A stretch of DNA of 64,000 nucleotides from an uncultured Clostridia bacterium. Lineage in GTDB: Bacteria; Bacillota; Clostridia; Christensenellales; QALW01. The translations under genes and the position numbers were made by a program. Below the pieces are notes generated by a model. That model was not told the origin of the DNA and made no database searches. It saw only the letters and a program-made list of their open reading frames with translations. The DNA is taken from NCBI GenBank assembly GCA_934465535.1, contig CAKSKV010000001.1:124001-188000 (forward strand). Reading direction: 5' to 3'. Shown here in pieces: positions 17,192 to 26,644 of this stretch (positions within the stretch are counted from its first letter, which is position 1; each line of letters starts with the position of its first letter).

Positions 17192-17271
17192 AAAAACAGT
17201 GTAAAAAAGCGTATAAAAACGCATAAAAACGCGCAAAAAACCATATAAAAATGCGTTAAAAAACGATAAAA
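17192..17271. repeat. Phased A-tract spacer upstream of pgi
   Basis: Eight runs of four to six A begin at 17192, 17203, 17215, 17225, 17235, 17247, 17258 and 17268, a spacing of 10 to 12 bases. The words between them are mostly CGCAT or GCGT-like. Helical phasing of this kind produces intrinsically curved DNA. It lies 40 bases before pgi and could be an UP-like activator or a nucleoid protein site. Confidence 0.7.
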
Positions 17272-17311
17272 TATTAAAGGAATCAGCTTTCTTAAAGAAA
17301 GGAAGAGAAAA

Positions 17312-18721
17312 ATGGACAGAGAAAAAATGAGATTGCGCCTTGATGTGAACAATATGATGGACACCTTCGTGGGAGAGCACGGCATTTCTCAGGCGGAGCT
17401 TGAGGCGGTGTCGGGCAAGGCAAGCGAGGCGTTTGAAAGCTTTCAGGCAAATCGCGGTACCGGCATGACGGGCTGGAGCGAGCTGCCGTATAATCAGGAG
17501 GAGGTAGTGTGCGAGCTGCTGAAGGAGGCAAAGCGCATACGCGAAGGCTTTGAAAGCTTTGTGGTGCTGGGAATAGGCGGCAGTGCGCTGGGCCCCATTG
17601 CGGTGCAGCAGGCGCTGAATCATCTGCATTATAATGAGCTGCCCGATGAAAAGCGCGGCGGGCCTCGGCTGTATGTGGAGGACAATGTGGATCCGGAGCG
17701 CATGGAGGCGCTGCTGGATGTGGTGAACCCGGAAACTGCATGCTTTAATGTTATTACAAAATCGGGCAGCACGAGCGAAACCATGACGCAGTATCTTGTG
17801 ATATGCGATATTCTTAAAAAGCGTCTGGGCGACAGAGCGAAGGAGCATATTGTAGCCACGACATCGGCGGACCGCGGCAATCTTATAAAGCTGGTAAAAA
17901 GCGAGGGCTACCGCGCGTTTATAATTCCGGACGGAGTGGGCGGACGCTTCAGCGAGCTGTGCCCGGTGGGGCTGCTGGCTGCGGCGGTGTGCGGAATTGA
18001 CATTCGCGAGCTGCTGGAGGGTGCAAAATTTGCCGACAAAATGTGCTCAAGCGGCGATATATACAAAAACCCGGCGCTTATGGCGGCAGCGATGCAGTAT
18101 ATCGCCATGGGCAAGGGCTGCAATATATCGGTTATGATGCCCTATGCGGACAGCCTTAAATATATTGCGGACTGGTACTGCCAGCTGTGGGGCGAAAGCC
18201 TGGGCAAGCGCTATTCAAACAGCGGCAGTGAGGTTTTTGCCGGTCAGACTCCCGTAAAGGCGCTGGGCGTTACCGATCAGCACAGCCAGATACAGCTGTA
18301 TACCGAAGGGCCGTTTGACAAGGTGATAACCTTCCTTGCGGTGGATAAATACCGCACCGATGTAACCATTCCGCAGGGCTGCGAGGATATTCCGGCGGTG
18401 AACTTCCTGTGCGGGCACACCATGCAGGAGCTGATAAAGGCGGAGCAGTCGGCTACGGAGTATGCCGTTATGAAAAGCGGTAAGCTCAGCCACACCATAA
18501 CCGTACCAGAGGTGAACGCCTTTACGGTGGGACAGCTGCTGTACTTCTTTGAGCTGGAAACGGCATACGAGGGCGCTATGCTTGATATAAATACCTTTGA
18601 CCAGCCCGGCGTGGAGGAAGGCAAAAACGCCACCTATGCGCTGCTTGGCCGCCCGGGCTATGAGGAGAAGAAGGCGGAGCTGGACGCGCGTCCCGCAAGA
18701 GACCCCAAATTTATAATCTGA
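17312..18721 (+). CDS. pgi: Glucose-6-phosphate isomerase
   Basis: A 469-residue enzyme interconverting glucose 6-phosphate and fructose 6-phosphate in glycolysis. VVLGIGGSALGPIAVQ, VITKSGSTSETMTQYL for phosphate binding, SNSGSEVFAGQTPVKALG and GVTDQHSQIQLYTEGP mark the SIS-fold and active site. The length corresponds to the shorter Firmicute Pgi. The ATG at 17312 follows AAGGAAGAG. It is separated from dapL by 219 bases containing the phased A-tracts and is followed by a strong terminator. Confidence 0.95.
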   Translation: MDREKMRLRLDVNNMMDTFVGEHGISQAELEAVSGKASEAFESFQANRGTGMTGWSELPYNQEEVVCELLKEAKRIREGFESFVVLGIGGSALGPIAVQQALNHLHYNELPDEKRGGPRLYVEDNVDPERMEALLDVVNPETACFNVITKSGSTSETMTQYLVICDILKKRLGDRAKEHIVATTSADRGNLIKLVKSEGYRAFIIPDGVGGRFSELCPVGLLAAAVCGIDIRELLEGAKFADKMCSSGDIYKNPALMAAAMQYIAMGKGCNISVMMPYADSLKYIADWYCQLWGESLGKRYSNSGSEVFAGQTPVKALGVTDQHSQIQLYTEGPFDKVITFLAVDKYRTDVTIPQGCEDIPAVNFLCGHTMQELIKAEQSATEYAVMKSGKLSHTITVPEVNAFTVGQLLYFFELETAYEGAMLDINTFDQPGVEEGKNATYALLGRPGYEEKKAELDARPARDPKFII

Positions 18722-18810
18722 GGCTTACAGTACGCAATATCGTGACCCTTAATAAAGGCGCATTTGCTGCACGGCTTTCGTGCGGGATGCACCTTTTTTA
18801 TAAAAATACA

Positions 18811-18842
18811 GAAGCCGCGAAAAAAAGCTTTTTCGCGGCTTC
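18811..18842. terminator. Bidirectional terminator between pgi and the GH106-like gene
   Basis: GAAGCCGCGAAAAA and TTTTTCGCGGCTTC form a 14-base-pair stem with a 4-base loop between two converging genes; the A/T-rich stem apex and flanks serve both directions. Confidence 0.85.
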
Positions 18843-18864
18843 CTGCTGTGTATTTATCAGTGTG

Positions 18865-21800
18865 TCACTCGGCTACTTCCAGCTCGATGGGGGCAAGCAG
18901 CCCGTTGTCGATGAGAGAATAGGAATCATAGAGAAAATCCTTGCCCTGCGTAAGGAAGGTGTCCGGCCCGTAATTGCCCTGACGCGGCGGATTGACATGC
19001 AGCGGGCCGAAGGTGTTGCGGCGGGTAAGGTGCAGGCGCAGGAACATATCATCGCCCACAAGAGAGGTGATATCCTCACGGTAGGGGGCAAAGGCGATGG
19101 TTTTTTCCCGGCCGTTTCCGTGCACGGTAATGCATGCGCCTTCAAACCGGGGTGCGGTAAGGAACACATGGCTGCCGTCTGCGTGCATGGGGGGCAGAAG
19201 ATAATCCACGGCGCCGGAATAGAAGGGCAGACCCTGATCGTTTAGGCTGCCAAGGTGCAGCTTGCGGGGCAGGGGGGTTATTATGCATCTGCAGCCCTCG
19301 GTGCGCACACCGAAGCTGCCCAGAAGATATATGGCTTCAAGATCGAGGCTGTCGCGGAACATGGCCTTCAGGGTGACGGTATTTACGCCCTGCCTGAGCA
19401 GATGTGTATCTATGGGCAGGCGCGTAAAGCAGGGGTCGATATAAATGCCGTCAAGGGGGTGGCTTTCAAGGGGAGTGCCGTTTATAAACACGCCGAAGCT
19501 GTCGCGGGATTCCAGCATAAGGCTGACCTGTCCGATGATTGCGGAAAGATCGTCGATTTCAAAATCAAAATTCATTTCAAGCGGGGCGCAGGGACCGGCG
19601 GTATCAAGGCCGTGCTTATGCTTGAACCAGGGCTGAAGCATTTCGCCGTTGCGCCAAGGAATACCGAGCTTTGAACGAACGGCGCGGTCCAGCTTGAGAA
19701 TCTCGGTGCAGGGCTGTTCATCGCCGCCGTCAAGCTGCCAGCGCGCGCAGTCCAATACGGCAATGTTCGGCTCTGTAAGGCAATAGGAAAAATCCTCGGC
19801 GGGGATATGGCGGGCAACCGGGGTAAAATGCGCTGCGGCGGTGGCGTGGCTTTTTTCCTTAAGGAAAAGCACAAGCTCCTCGCAGGGGGCAAAATCCATG
19901 GTAAGCTCGGGGGAATCGCCGCTTGCTGCAAGGGTTATATCGCCGCTTCGCACATCCCATTTTTCCGCAAAGCCGGGCTTGTTTATTTTTATGCGCACAT
20001 CCTTTTTGGTGTTTTCACGGTCAAGATTCATCATGATGAACACAATGCCGTCGCTGCGCACAAGAGTCTGAAGAGCGACATCCGGGCAGGAAATATCAAT
20101 ATAGGGGTTTTTGTCAAGCAGCTTTACAAGGTCTTCGCCAAGCGTGCAGTAAGCGGCGCCGGGAAGGTTTTGGGCATCGCTCGACGGCACTGCGTCGATA
20201 TATTCCGGACGGCAGAGGAATATGACCTTTCCGCCGGCAGAGGCAAACTGCTTGGCAATATTCAGCGTGGAGCGGCGCATGGTAATGCATTTGGGTATGA
20301 TAAGGGTGCGGTACCGGGCCTGACCCAGAGTGAGCAGCGCGCCGTGCTCGTCGGTGCTTATGCTGCAAAGGCGGGACATTTGCTCCTCATCGCCGAAGTC
20401 GTAATCGATATGGCGGCCTTCAAGCAGACGGTAAAGCTCGGTATAGCCCTGCTCCACCGCCTGCGTGGCGGCATCCTGCGCGGAGAAGAAGCCGCACCAG
20501 CCGGGATGCACCGTTGCCCACAGGCTCTCAACGGGGGACATGATAAGCGTGTCGCATACCGGCGTGCCGTCCTGCTTTATAACATTAAGACGGGCATAGT
20601 AATCCTCGACATATTTGTATTGGGGATACCACTGGCTCTGATAGAATATGCTTGCCGGATAATCGCGTTTGGCCTCGCCCTTCATGGTGTACCAGGAAAG
20701 ATGCTGGCAGCGCAGGTTTATGCCGTACAGGCTTTGCCAGTCGCCCACCGCCTTGTGGTTCTGAAAGGTCATCTGCCAGCCGGTGCAGCCGTAGAGCTCA
20801 CTGAGCAGCGTTTTCTTGCCGAACTGCCTTCCCGCGCTTTGGAGCTGTTTTACTATGTTACGGTTGAAATTGTTCTCCCACAGAACATCCACTCCGGGAG
20901 CGTCCATATATTCATAGCCGCGCTGCATGGAGCCGTTTACGGCGGTCTGCGCGGCGAGGGTGTCCTCATGGAGCAGATGACCGGTGAATATCAGCCCGTG
21001 CTCGTGACACCATGCTTGTATGGGTGTAAGATAGTTTTTAACAAACAGGCTGCACAGCAGCTCACAGTAGTGCCATTTAACCCGGCTGACATCGCAGCCG
21101 TCCGGCTTGAGGAAAAGCTCGGGAAGATTGTCCCTAAGGGAATAACCGAATTTTTCGGAGAACTGCTCAAAAAGATCTTTTGGCATGGGAGTAAGGTTGT
21201 TGCCGTCTGGGTTCTGAAGGGCAAAGCCGCACATTATGCCGCCGTGATGAGGCTCATCGGTGAATATGCCGTATATGGAGCCGTTGTTTATGTTTTTGGC
21301 GCAGTTTTCGGCATACTGCTCATGGGTTATGCGCAAAAACTCCTTAGTGGCCTCGGGGTTCATGGTGTCCACATAGGTCTGCCCGTTGTAGAAGGAGTAG
21401 GGCATCATTTCCTCGGAGGTGAAATAAAGTACGGAGCGGTCGGGACGGCTGTCGGTTTCGTTTTGTGCAAGCTGCTGCTTGTCGGTGAAGCTCTGGCCGT
21501 TAAGCAGTACGGAAAAAGCGGCGATAATGCCGTTATTCCACACGAAATCCTGCGCGGGGCAGATGTTAAGGCGCAGATATTTTATGCGGAAATCCGGGTT
21601 TTCGGTTACCATTCCGCCTGCGGTGCCGCTTGGCCAGCGGTCCTCATCGTAGAGCCATGTTTCCATGCCGCATTTGCGGCCCTTTTCGGCGCAGGCGTTT
21701 ATAAGCTCAAACCATTCACTGCCGAGGTATTCGGTTTCAAGGCCGGTGCGGGAGTGGCAGAAATATCCGCCCATACCCATCTGCTGCATCACATCTATCT

Positions 21801-21903
21801 GACGCTTGAGTTCCGCTTGGTCAAGTAAGCCGTTCCAGCTCCAAAAGGGCTTGCCGCGGAAGGAGGCACCGGGTTCCTTGAATTCTTTTATAAGCTTGTT
21901 CAT
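18865..21903 (-). CDS. Glycoside hydrolase, GH106 (alpha-L-rhamnosidase)-like
   Basis: A 1012-residue protein with no signal peptide. Its N-terminal region FRGKPFWSWNGLLDQAELKR, then GMGGYFCHSRTGLETEYLG and METWLYDEDRWPSGTAGG, follows the pattern of the GH106-type TIM-barrel family, several members of which are alpha-L-rhamnosidases. The central part continues the catalytic domain, and beta-rich domains that may bind carbohydrate follow (residues about 650-1000). With no export signal it would act on imported oligosaccharides. No sugar transporter is adjacent. Substrate specificity cannot be read from sequence. A GGACGG site precedes the ATG and a promoter with repeated ATGCAA motifs lies upstream. 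Confidence 0.75.
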   Translation of the reverse strand: MNKLIKEFKEPGASFRGKPFWSWNGLLDQAELKRQIDVMQQMGMGGYFCHSRTGLETEYLGSEWFELINACAEKGRKCGMETWLYDEDRWPSGTAGGMVTENPDFRIKYLRLNICPAQDFVWNNGIIAAFSVLLNGQSFTDKQQLAQNETDSRPDRSVLYFTSEEMMPYSFYNGQTYVDTMNPEATKEFLRITHEQYAENCAKNINNGSIYGIFTDEPHHGGIMCGFALQNPDGNNLTPMPKDLFEQFSEKFGYSLRDNLPELFLKPDGCDVSRVKWHYCELLCSLFVKNYLTPIQAWCHEHGLIFTGHLLHEDTLAAQTAVNGSMQRGYEYMDAPGVDVLWENNFNRNIVKQLQSAGRQFGKKTLLSELYGCTGWQMTFQNHKAVGDWQSLYGINLRCQHLSWYTMKGEAKRDYPASIFYQSQWYPQYKYVEDYYARLNVIKQDGTPVCDTLIMSPVESLWATVHPGWCGFFSAQDAATQAVEQGYTELYRLLEGRHIDYDFGDEEQMSRLCSISTDEHGALLTLGQARYRTLIIPKCITMRRSTLNIAKQFASAGGKVIFLCRPEYIDAVPSSDAQNLPGAAYCTLGEDLVKLLDKNPYIDISCPDVALQTLVRSDGIVFIMMNLDRENTKKDVRIKINKPGFAEKWDVRSGDITLAASGDSPELTMDFAPCEELVLFLKEKSHATAAAHFTPVARHIPAEDFSYCLTEPNIAVLDCARWQLDGGDEQPCTEILKLDRAVRSKLGIPWRNGEMLQPWFKHKHGLDTAGPCAPLEMNFDFEIDDLSAIIGQVSLMLESRDSFGVFINGTPLESHPLDGIYIDPCFTRLPIDTHLLRQGVNTVTLKAMFRDSLDLEAIYLLGSFGVRTEGCRCIITPLPRKLHLGSLNDQGLPFYSGAVDYLLPPMHADGSHVFLTAPRFEGACITVHGNGREKTIAFAPYREDITSLVGDDMFLRLHLTRRNTFGPLHVNPPRQGNYGPDTFLTQGKDFLYDSYSLIDNGLLAPIELEVAE

Positions 21904-21972
21904 ATATTTTTCCGTCCTGTTTTAATAATGGCGATAATGCCTGTATCTGAAGCCGGCATGACCGGCACCGTC

Positions 21973-22001
21973 ATTTTAACAAGAACGCGGGCAAAATGCA
22001 A
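21973..22001 (-). promoter_or_regulatory. Promoter of the GH106-like gene
   Basis: On the minus strand TTGCAT (complement of 21996-22001) and TAAAAT (complement of 21973-21978) with a 17-base spacer, about 70 bases ahead of the start codon. Confidence 0.6.
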
Positions 22002-22060
22002 CAGCTTTATAAGAGCAAAATGCAAAATTGTATATGCAATATACATTATATATAATGCAA
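21996..22060. promoter_or_regulatory. Cluster of ATGCAA motifs with a 14-base palindrome
   Basis: ATGCAA occurs at 21996, 22020, 22034 and 22055, and CATTATATATAATG at 22044-22057 is a perfect palindrome flanked by TGCAATAT direct repeats. The cluster covers and extends upstream of the -35 of the GH106-like gene, as expected for an activator or repressor of a sugar-utilisation gene. Confidence 0.5.
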
Positions 22061-22074
22061 TATAATTGCGGCGG

Positions 22075-22295
22075 CCGTTTGGGCATATGTGTTGAGGCGG
22101 ATAAAAGAGGGGCGGGGACTGTTTGCCGGCCGGCGGCGCTGCGGTATTTATTCATTTATATTTAATATATGAAATCCGCAGCAGATGACAGCGGTACTCG
22201 GGGTATAACACAGGGGCGCCGAAACGGTCAAACGGCTGTTTTGTTCTTGCTTATGCGCTTATGCGCATATTTATTGATTTTGTATAAAAAAGTGC
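22075..22295. other. Spacer between the glycosidase promoter and the S10 promoter
   Basis: About 220 bases without a start codon and ribosome binding site in a plausible frame on either strand, and without a clear hairpin terminator. I see nothing definable in it. Confidence 0.4.
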
Positions 22296-22324
22296 TTTAC
22301 AATATTGCGGAAGTGTAGTAATAT
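22296..22324 (+). promoter_or_regulatory. Promoter of the S10 ribosomal operon
   Basis: TTTACA at 22296-22301 and TAATAT at 22319-22324 with a 17-base spacer. Transcription would begin near 22331, giving a leader of about 178 bases ahead of rpsJ. Confidence 0.7.
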
Positions 22325-22344
22325 ATACAAGTCGCAATATGCGG

Positions 22345-22480
22345 TAATTTGCGATTAATGGTATGAAGCGAGAGGTTGCCGAAGCAATTCGGGTAATTTT
22401 CGCGGACAATTGTCCGACAATCGGACGACAAGCCAAATACCGCTTGTAAAAATTTATAAGCGGCACACACGGAAGCGTGT
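22345..22480 (+). promoter_or_regulatory. Structured leader of the S10 operon
   Basis: The leader begins with GAAGCGAGAGGTTGCCGAAG around 22364-22383, in which CCGAA and TTCGG form an apical hairpin closed by GCGA and TTCGC arms. It is followed by a TTGTCCGA/TCGGACGACAA stem-loop and by CCGCTT/AAGCGG around 22440-22464. Other Firmicutes carry a similar AGCGAGAGGTTGC-type leader before rpsJ, and in Escherichia coli protein L4 regulates this operon through its leader; L4 control here is inference. Confidence 0.55.
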
Positions 22481-22508
22481 ATTTGAGCTAACAAGGAGGT
22501 AAACATAA

Positions 22509-22817
22509 ATGGCAAGTCAGAAAATCAGAATCAATCTGAAGTCATATGATCACAATCTCGTTGATCAGACTGCAGAAAAAATCGTCGAGACCGCAAACAG
22601 AACGGGTGCTACCGTTTCCGGGCCCATACCGCTGCCCACCGAAAAGGAAATAGTAACCATACTGCGCTCGCCGCACAAGTACAAGGACAGCAGAGAGCAG
22701 TTCGAACTCAGGACACACAAGAGATTGATCGACATTTACAATGCCGGCAATAAGACGGTAGAGGCTTTGACCAAGCTCGATCCTCCCGCAGGTGTGGACA
22801 TTAAAATTAAACTGTAA
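22509..22817 (+). CDS. rpsJ: 30S ribosomal protein S10
   Basis: First gene of the S10 operon. The 102-residue protein begins [20 protein letters not shown] and contains [29 protein letters not shown], the invariant S10 core of the 30S head, which also serves as NusE in antitermination. AAGGAGGT precedes the ATG. Codon use is of the highly expressed type, avoiding ATA, as in all ribosomal genes that follow. Confidence 0.98.
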   Translation: MASQKIRINLKSYDHNLVDQTAEKIVETANRTGATVSGPIPLPTEKEIVTILRSPHKYKDSREQFELRTHKRLIDIYNAGNKTVEALTKLDPPAGVDIKIKL

Positions 22818-22835
22818 GGTGGAGGTGACCGAATT

Positions 22836-23468
22836 ATGAAGAAGGCAATTCTCGGTAAGAAGCTGGGTATGACCCAGGTGTTTTCCCAGGACGGCAAGGT
22901 ATTCCCCGTAACCGTGATCCTGGCCGGTCCCTGCACGGTAATACAGAAGAAGACCGTGGAAAACGACGGCTATGACGCGCTGAAGGTTTCCTTTGACCCG
23001 ATCCGTGAGAAGCTGGTTAACAAGCCCGATATGGGACAGTTCAAGAAGGCTCAGGCGGCTCCGGCGCGCTATATGAAGGAGCTTAAGCTGGAAAACTGCG
23101 CAGACTACGAGGTAGGCTCCGTGATAACCTGCGAGATGTTTGAGCAGGGTGATCACATTGACGCCACCGCGTTCTCCAAGGGCCACGGCTTTTCCGGCGT
23201 TATGCAGCGTTGGAATCAGCACACCGGTCCTATGGCTCACGGCTCCGGCTATCACAGAGGTGTAGGCTCCATGGGCGCGAATTCCTCGCCCTCAAGAGTA
23301 TTTAAGAACAAGCATATGCCCGGACACTGGGGCAATGAGAAGACCACCGTGCAGAACCTTGAGATCGTGCGCGTAGACGCTGAGCGCGGCGTGCTGCTTA
23401 TCAAGGGTGCGGTTCCAGGACCCAAGGGCGCGATGGTGTTCGTAAGACAGTCGGTAAAGAGCAAGTAA
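22836..23468 (+). CDS. rplC: 50S ribosomal protein L3
   Basis: A 210-residue protein, MKKAILGKKLGMTQVFSQDG at the N-terminus and GHGFSGVMQRWNQHTGPMAHGS in the long central loop that reaches the peptidyl transferase centre; this loop carries the residue methylated by PrmB in some bacteria. It begins 18 bases after rpsJ with a GGTGGAGGTG site. Confidence 0.98.
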   Translation: MKKAILGKKLGMTQVFSQDGKVFPVTVILAGPCTVIQKKTVENDGYDALKVSFDPIREKLVNKPDMGQFKKAQAAPARYMKELKLENCADYEVGSVITCEMFEQGDHIDATAFSKGHGFSGVMQRWNQHTGPMAHGSGYHRGVGSMGANSSPSRVFKNKHMPGHWGNEKTTVQNLEIVRVDAERGVLLIKGAVPGPKGAMVFVRQSVKSK

Positions 23469-23482
23469 GGAGGTAAAGAGCT

Positions 23483-24109
23483 ATGCCTAAGGTAGCTGTA
23501 TATAATTTGCAGGGCTCGCAGACAGGCGAGATAGAGCTGAGCGATACTTTATTTGCGGCTGATATTAACAAGGCTGTTATTCATCAGGTCGTTCGCGCGC
23601 AGCTTGCTAACAAGAGACAGGGCACCAAATGCACCCTTACCCGTACAGAGGTAAGAGGCGGCGGCAAGAAGCCGTACAGACAGAAGGGCACGGGCCGCGC
23701 CCGTCAGGGTTCCACCAGATCGCCTCAGTTCAACAAGGGCGGCGTGGTATTTGCTCCCAAGCCCCGCAGCTTCCGCATTGCGGTTCCCAAGAAGATGAAG
23801 CGTCTTGCCCTTGAGGGCGTGCTTACCGACAAGGTTGTATGCAACAACTTCGTTGTGGTTGAGAATCTTGCTCTGGAAGCTCCCAAGACCAAGGAAATGG
23901 TTAAAGTGCTGGGCAATCTAAAGCTTGCTCAGAGCAAAACACTGATAGTTACCGCTGAGCCCGATGAGACCGTGGCCCGTGCTGCGGGAAACATTCCGGC
24001 GGTTGCAACTTCCCTTGTGAACACCATCAATGTGGTGGATGTGCTCAAGGCTGACAAGCTGCTTATCACCAAGGAAGCAGTTGAAAGACTCCAGGAGGTG
24101 TACAACTGA
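23483..24109 (+). CDS. rplD: 50S ribosomal protein L4
   Basis: A 208-residue protein. RGGGKKPYRQKGTGRARQGS lies in the extended loop lining the exit tunnel, where macrolide-resistance mutations fall. L4 is the candidate repressor of the operon through the rpsJ leader. Its TGA overlaps the ATG of rplW in the form TGATG. Confidence 0.98.
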   Translation: MPKVAVYNLQGSQTGEIELSDTLFAADINKAVIHQVVRAQLANKRQGTKCTLTRTEVRGGGKKPYRQKGTGRARQGSTRSPQFNKGGVVFAPKPRSFRIAVPKKMKRLALEGVLTDKVVCNNFVVVENLALEAPKTKEMVKVLGNLKLAQSKTLIVTAEPDETVARAAGNIPAVATSLVNTINVVDVLKADKLLITKEAVERLQEVYN

Positions 24110-24405
24110 TGAAAGCATTTGAGGATGTAATCATTAAGCCGGTTCTCACCGAGAAGACCTATGCAACCATTTCGGACAAGCGTTACTGCTTCGTTGTGGA
24201 CCGTAAGGCCAACAAAACCGAGATCAAGCAGGCCGTTGAGGCGATTTTCGATGTTAAGGTGGAGCGCGTGAACACCGTTACCACCATCGGCAAGGTTAAG
24301 CGTATGGGCAGAAGCGAAGGCCTTACGCCTACCGTAAAGAAGGCTTATGTGATTCTTAAAAAGGACTCCAAGCCCATCGCGTTCTTTGAGGGCATGGCCC
24401 AGTAA
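24109..24405 (+). CDS. rplW: 50S ribosomal protein L23
   Basis: A 98-residue protein beginning MKAFEDVIIKPVLTEKTYAT and carrying VERVNTVTTIGKVKRMGR, the loop next to the tunnel exit where trigger factor and SRP dock. It shares one base with the end of rplD, so the two are translationally coupled. Confidence 0.97.
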   Translation: MKAFEDVIIKPVLTEKTYATISDKRYCFVVDRKANKTEIKQAVEAIFDVKVERVNTVTTIGKVKRMGRSEGLTPTVKKAYVILKKDSKPIAFFEGMAQ

Positions 24406-24422
24406 GTTAGGAGGAAAAAATC

Positions 24423-25253
24423 ATGGCTATCAAAAAGTATAAACCGACTTCTCCGGCCAGACGCTTTATGTCGGTTTCCACCTTTGAGGAAATCACCAGC
24501 ACCACTCCTGAGCGCTCACTGCTGGGCAAGATCTCCAAAAACGGCGGAAGAAATAACGTCGGCAGACTGACCGTGCGTCATCACGGCGGCGGAAACACCC
24601 GCAAGTACAGAATTATCGACTTCAAGCGCGATAAGGACGGCATTCCCGCAAAGGTTGCCACCATTGAGTATGATCCGAACCGCAGCGCGAATATCGCTCT
24701 TCTGCATTATGCAGACGGTGAAAAGAGATACATTCTGGCTCCTCTGGGCCTGAATGTGGGCGACACCGTGGTAAGCGGCGAGCATGCGGACATCAAGACC
24801 GGCAACGCGCTGCCCATCAACAGCATTCCGGTAGGTACTCTTCTGCACAATGTTGAGCTTTTCCCCGGAAAGGGCGCACAGATGGTGCGTACTGCCGGCG
24901 CGGCTGCTCAGCTGATGGCTAAGGAGAACGGCTTTGCTCAGGTAAGGCTGCCCAGCGGCGAGGTTAGAATGGTTCGTCTTGACTGCAAGGCGACGATCGG
25001 TCAGGTGGGCAACCTGGATTATGAGAATATCTCTCTTGGTAAAGCAGGCAGAAAGCGCCACATGGGCATTCGTCCCACCGTACGCGGTGTGGTTATGAAC
25101 CCCTGTGATCACCCCCATGGCGGTGGTGAGGGCAAGTCTCCTATCGGCCGTCCGGGCCCTGTTACCCCGTGGGGCAAGCCCACTCTTGGTTATAAGACCA
25201 GAGCCAAGAAGAACAAATCCAATAAATATATCGTGAAGCGCCGTAACGGCTAA
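24423..25253 (+). CDS. rplB: 50S ribosomal protein L2
   Basis: A 276-residue protein. [22 protein letters not shown] and the C-terminal [20 protein letters not shown] with the conserved histidine near the peptidyl transferase centre identify L2. GGAGGAAAAAATC precedes the start. The length is standard. Confidence 0.98.
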   Translation: MAIKKYKPTSPARRFMSVSTFEEITSTTPERSLLGKISKNGGRNNVGRLTVRHHGGGNTRKYRIIDFKRDKDGIPAKVATIEYDPNRSANIALLHYADGEKRYILAPLGLNVGDTVVSGEHADIKTGNALPINSIPVGTLLHNVELFPGKGAQMVRTAGAAAQLMAKENGFAQVRLPSGEVRMVRLDCKATIGQVGNLDYENISLGKAGRKRHMGIRPTVRGVVMNPCDHPHGGGEGKSPIGRPGPVTPWGKPTLGYKTRAKKNKSNKYIVKRRNG

Positions 25254-25288
25254 ACGATGTCATCAGATGGAAGGAGGCCGTAACAGGC

Positions 25289-25564
25289 ATGAGTAGAAGT
25301 GTAAAAAAAGGACCTTTTGTCAGTGAAAAGCTGCTCAAAAGAGTCGTTGCTATGAACGAAACCGGCGAAAAGAAGGTTTTGAAGACATGGTCAAGGTCCT
25401 CAACTATTTTCCCTGATTTCGTTGGCCATACGATCGCGGTTCACGACGGTAGAAAGCATGTTCCGGTGTACATCACCGAGGATATGGTCGGACACAAGCT
25501 GGGCGAGTTCGCTCCCACGCGTACCTTCAGAGGTCATGCGGGCGAAAAGTCCACAGGCAAATAA
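25289..25564 (+). CDS. rpsS: 30S ribosomal protein S19
   Basis: A 91-residue protein of the 30S head: [19 protein letters not shown], then [20 protein letters not shown] and [26 protein letters not shown] stands upstream of the ATG at 25289. It contacts S13 and the A-site tRNA region. Confidence 0.98.
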   Translation: MSRSVKKGPFVSEKLLKRVVAMNETGEKKVLKTWSRSSTIFPDFVGHTIAVHDGRKHVPVYITEDMVGHKLGEFAPTRTFRGHAGEKSTGK

Positions 25565-25578
25565 AGGGGGAGAGAGAA

Positions 25579-25965
25579 ATGGCTAAGAGAATCAAGGAAA
25601 AGGCCGCAAAGAGAGCCGAGCAGCGCGATATGCGCCCCCGTGCCGTGGCCAGATATGTTCGTATTTCCTCCAGAAAGGTCCGTATCGTTATCGATCTTAT
25701 CAGAGGCAAGCAGGTTTCTGAGGCGCTGGCGATACTTAAGTTCACTCCCAAGTCTGCCTCTCCGGTTGTGGAGAAGCTGCTCAAGTCGGCAATTGCCAAT
25801 GCTGAGTACAAGGGCTTGAACAAGGACGATCTGTATGTTGCTGAGGTTTATGCCGATCAGGGCCCGACCCTGAAGCGCATGATGCCCCGCGCCAAGGGCA
25901 GCGGAGCCATGATCCTCAAGAGAAGCAGCCACATCACTGTCGTTCTGGACGAAATCAAGAAATAA
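25579..25965 (+). CDS. rplV: 50S ribosomal protein L22
   Basis: A 128-residue protein with a basic N-terminal extension ([20 protein letters not shown]) before the usual core [18 protein letters not shown]. The C-terminal hairpin [20 protein letters not shown] lines the exit tunnel with L4. It follows rpsS by 14 bases. Confidence 0.97.
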   Translation: MAKRIKEKAAKRAEQRDMRPRAVARYVRISSRKVRIVIDLIRGKQVSEALAILKFTPKSASPVVEKLLKSAIANAEYKGLNKDDLYVAEVYADQGPTLKRMMPRAKGSGAMILKRSSHITVVLDEIKK

Positions 25966-25977
25966 GGAGGCATACAA

Positions 25978-26643
25978 ATGGGACAGAAAGTTAATCCGCA
26001 CGGCGCCAGAGTCGGCATAATCAAAGGCTGGGATTCCCGTTGGTTTGCTGACAAGAAGGAGATGGCCGCCAATATCAAGGAGGACGACTCCCTTCGTAAA
26101 TATCTGAAGAAGAAGCTGTATTCCTATCAGATATCCAAGATCGAAATCGAGCGCAAGGCAGGCACCGTAACGGTTTTCCTGTACACCGCAAAGCCGGGCG
26201 CGCTTATCGGTAAGGGCGGCGCAGGCATCGAGGTTCTTAAAAAGGACATCGCTAAGTTTGTGGGCAAGCCCGTAAATGTAAACATTATGGAGATCCGCAA
26301 GCCCGATGTTGATGCTCAGCTGGTTGCTGAGAACATTGCGGCTCAGCTGGAGAAGAGAATTTCCTTCCGCCGGGCAATGAAGCAGTCGCTTCAGCGTGCC
26401 ATGAAGGGCGGAGCAAAGGGTATTAAGATAGCTGTTTCCGGTCGTCTGGGCGGTGCGGAGATCGCTAGAAGCGAAGGCTATCATGAGGGCAGCATTCCGC
26501 TGCAGACTCTGCGTGCCGATATTGATTACGGCTTTGCAGAGGCAGCCACTACCTACGGCCGTATAGGCGTAAAGGTATGGGTATACAAGGGAGAAGTTCT
26601 TCCGCAGGTTAAAAAGACTGTTGCAGAAGGAGGCAAGCAATAA
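25978..26643 (+). CDS. rpsC: 30S ribosomal protein S3
   Basis: A 221-residue protein starting [20 protein letters not shown]. The KH domain has [17 protein letters not shown] (GxxG loop), and GCAEIARSE-like [19 protein letters not shown] follows in the C-terminal domain. It forms part of the mRNA entry tunnel helicase with S4 and S5. AAGGAGGC precedes the ATG. Confidence 0.98.
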   Translation: MGQKVNPHGARVGIIKGWDSRWFADKKEMAANIKEDDSLRKYLKKKLYSYQISKIEIERKAGTVTVFLYTAKPGALIGKGGAGIEVLKKDIAKFVGKPVNVNIMEIRKPDVDAQLVAENIAAQLEKRISFRRAMKQSLQRAMKGGAKGIKIAVSGRLGGAEIARSEGYHEGSIPLQTLRADIDYGFAEAATTYGRIGVKVWVYKGEVLPQVKKTVAEGGKQ

Positions 26644-26644
26644 T

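Noticed and set aside
19807..21828. A 673-codon plus-strand open frame opposite the GH106-like gene
   Set aside because: Antisense shadow of a well-supported glycosidase gene, with no ribosome binding site or recognisable domain.
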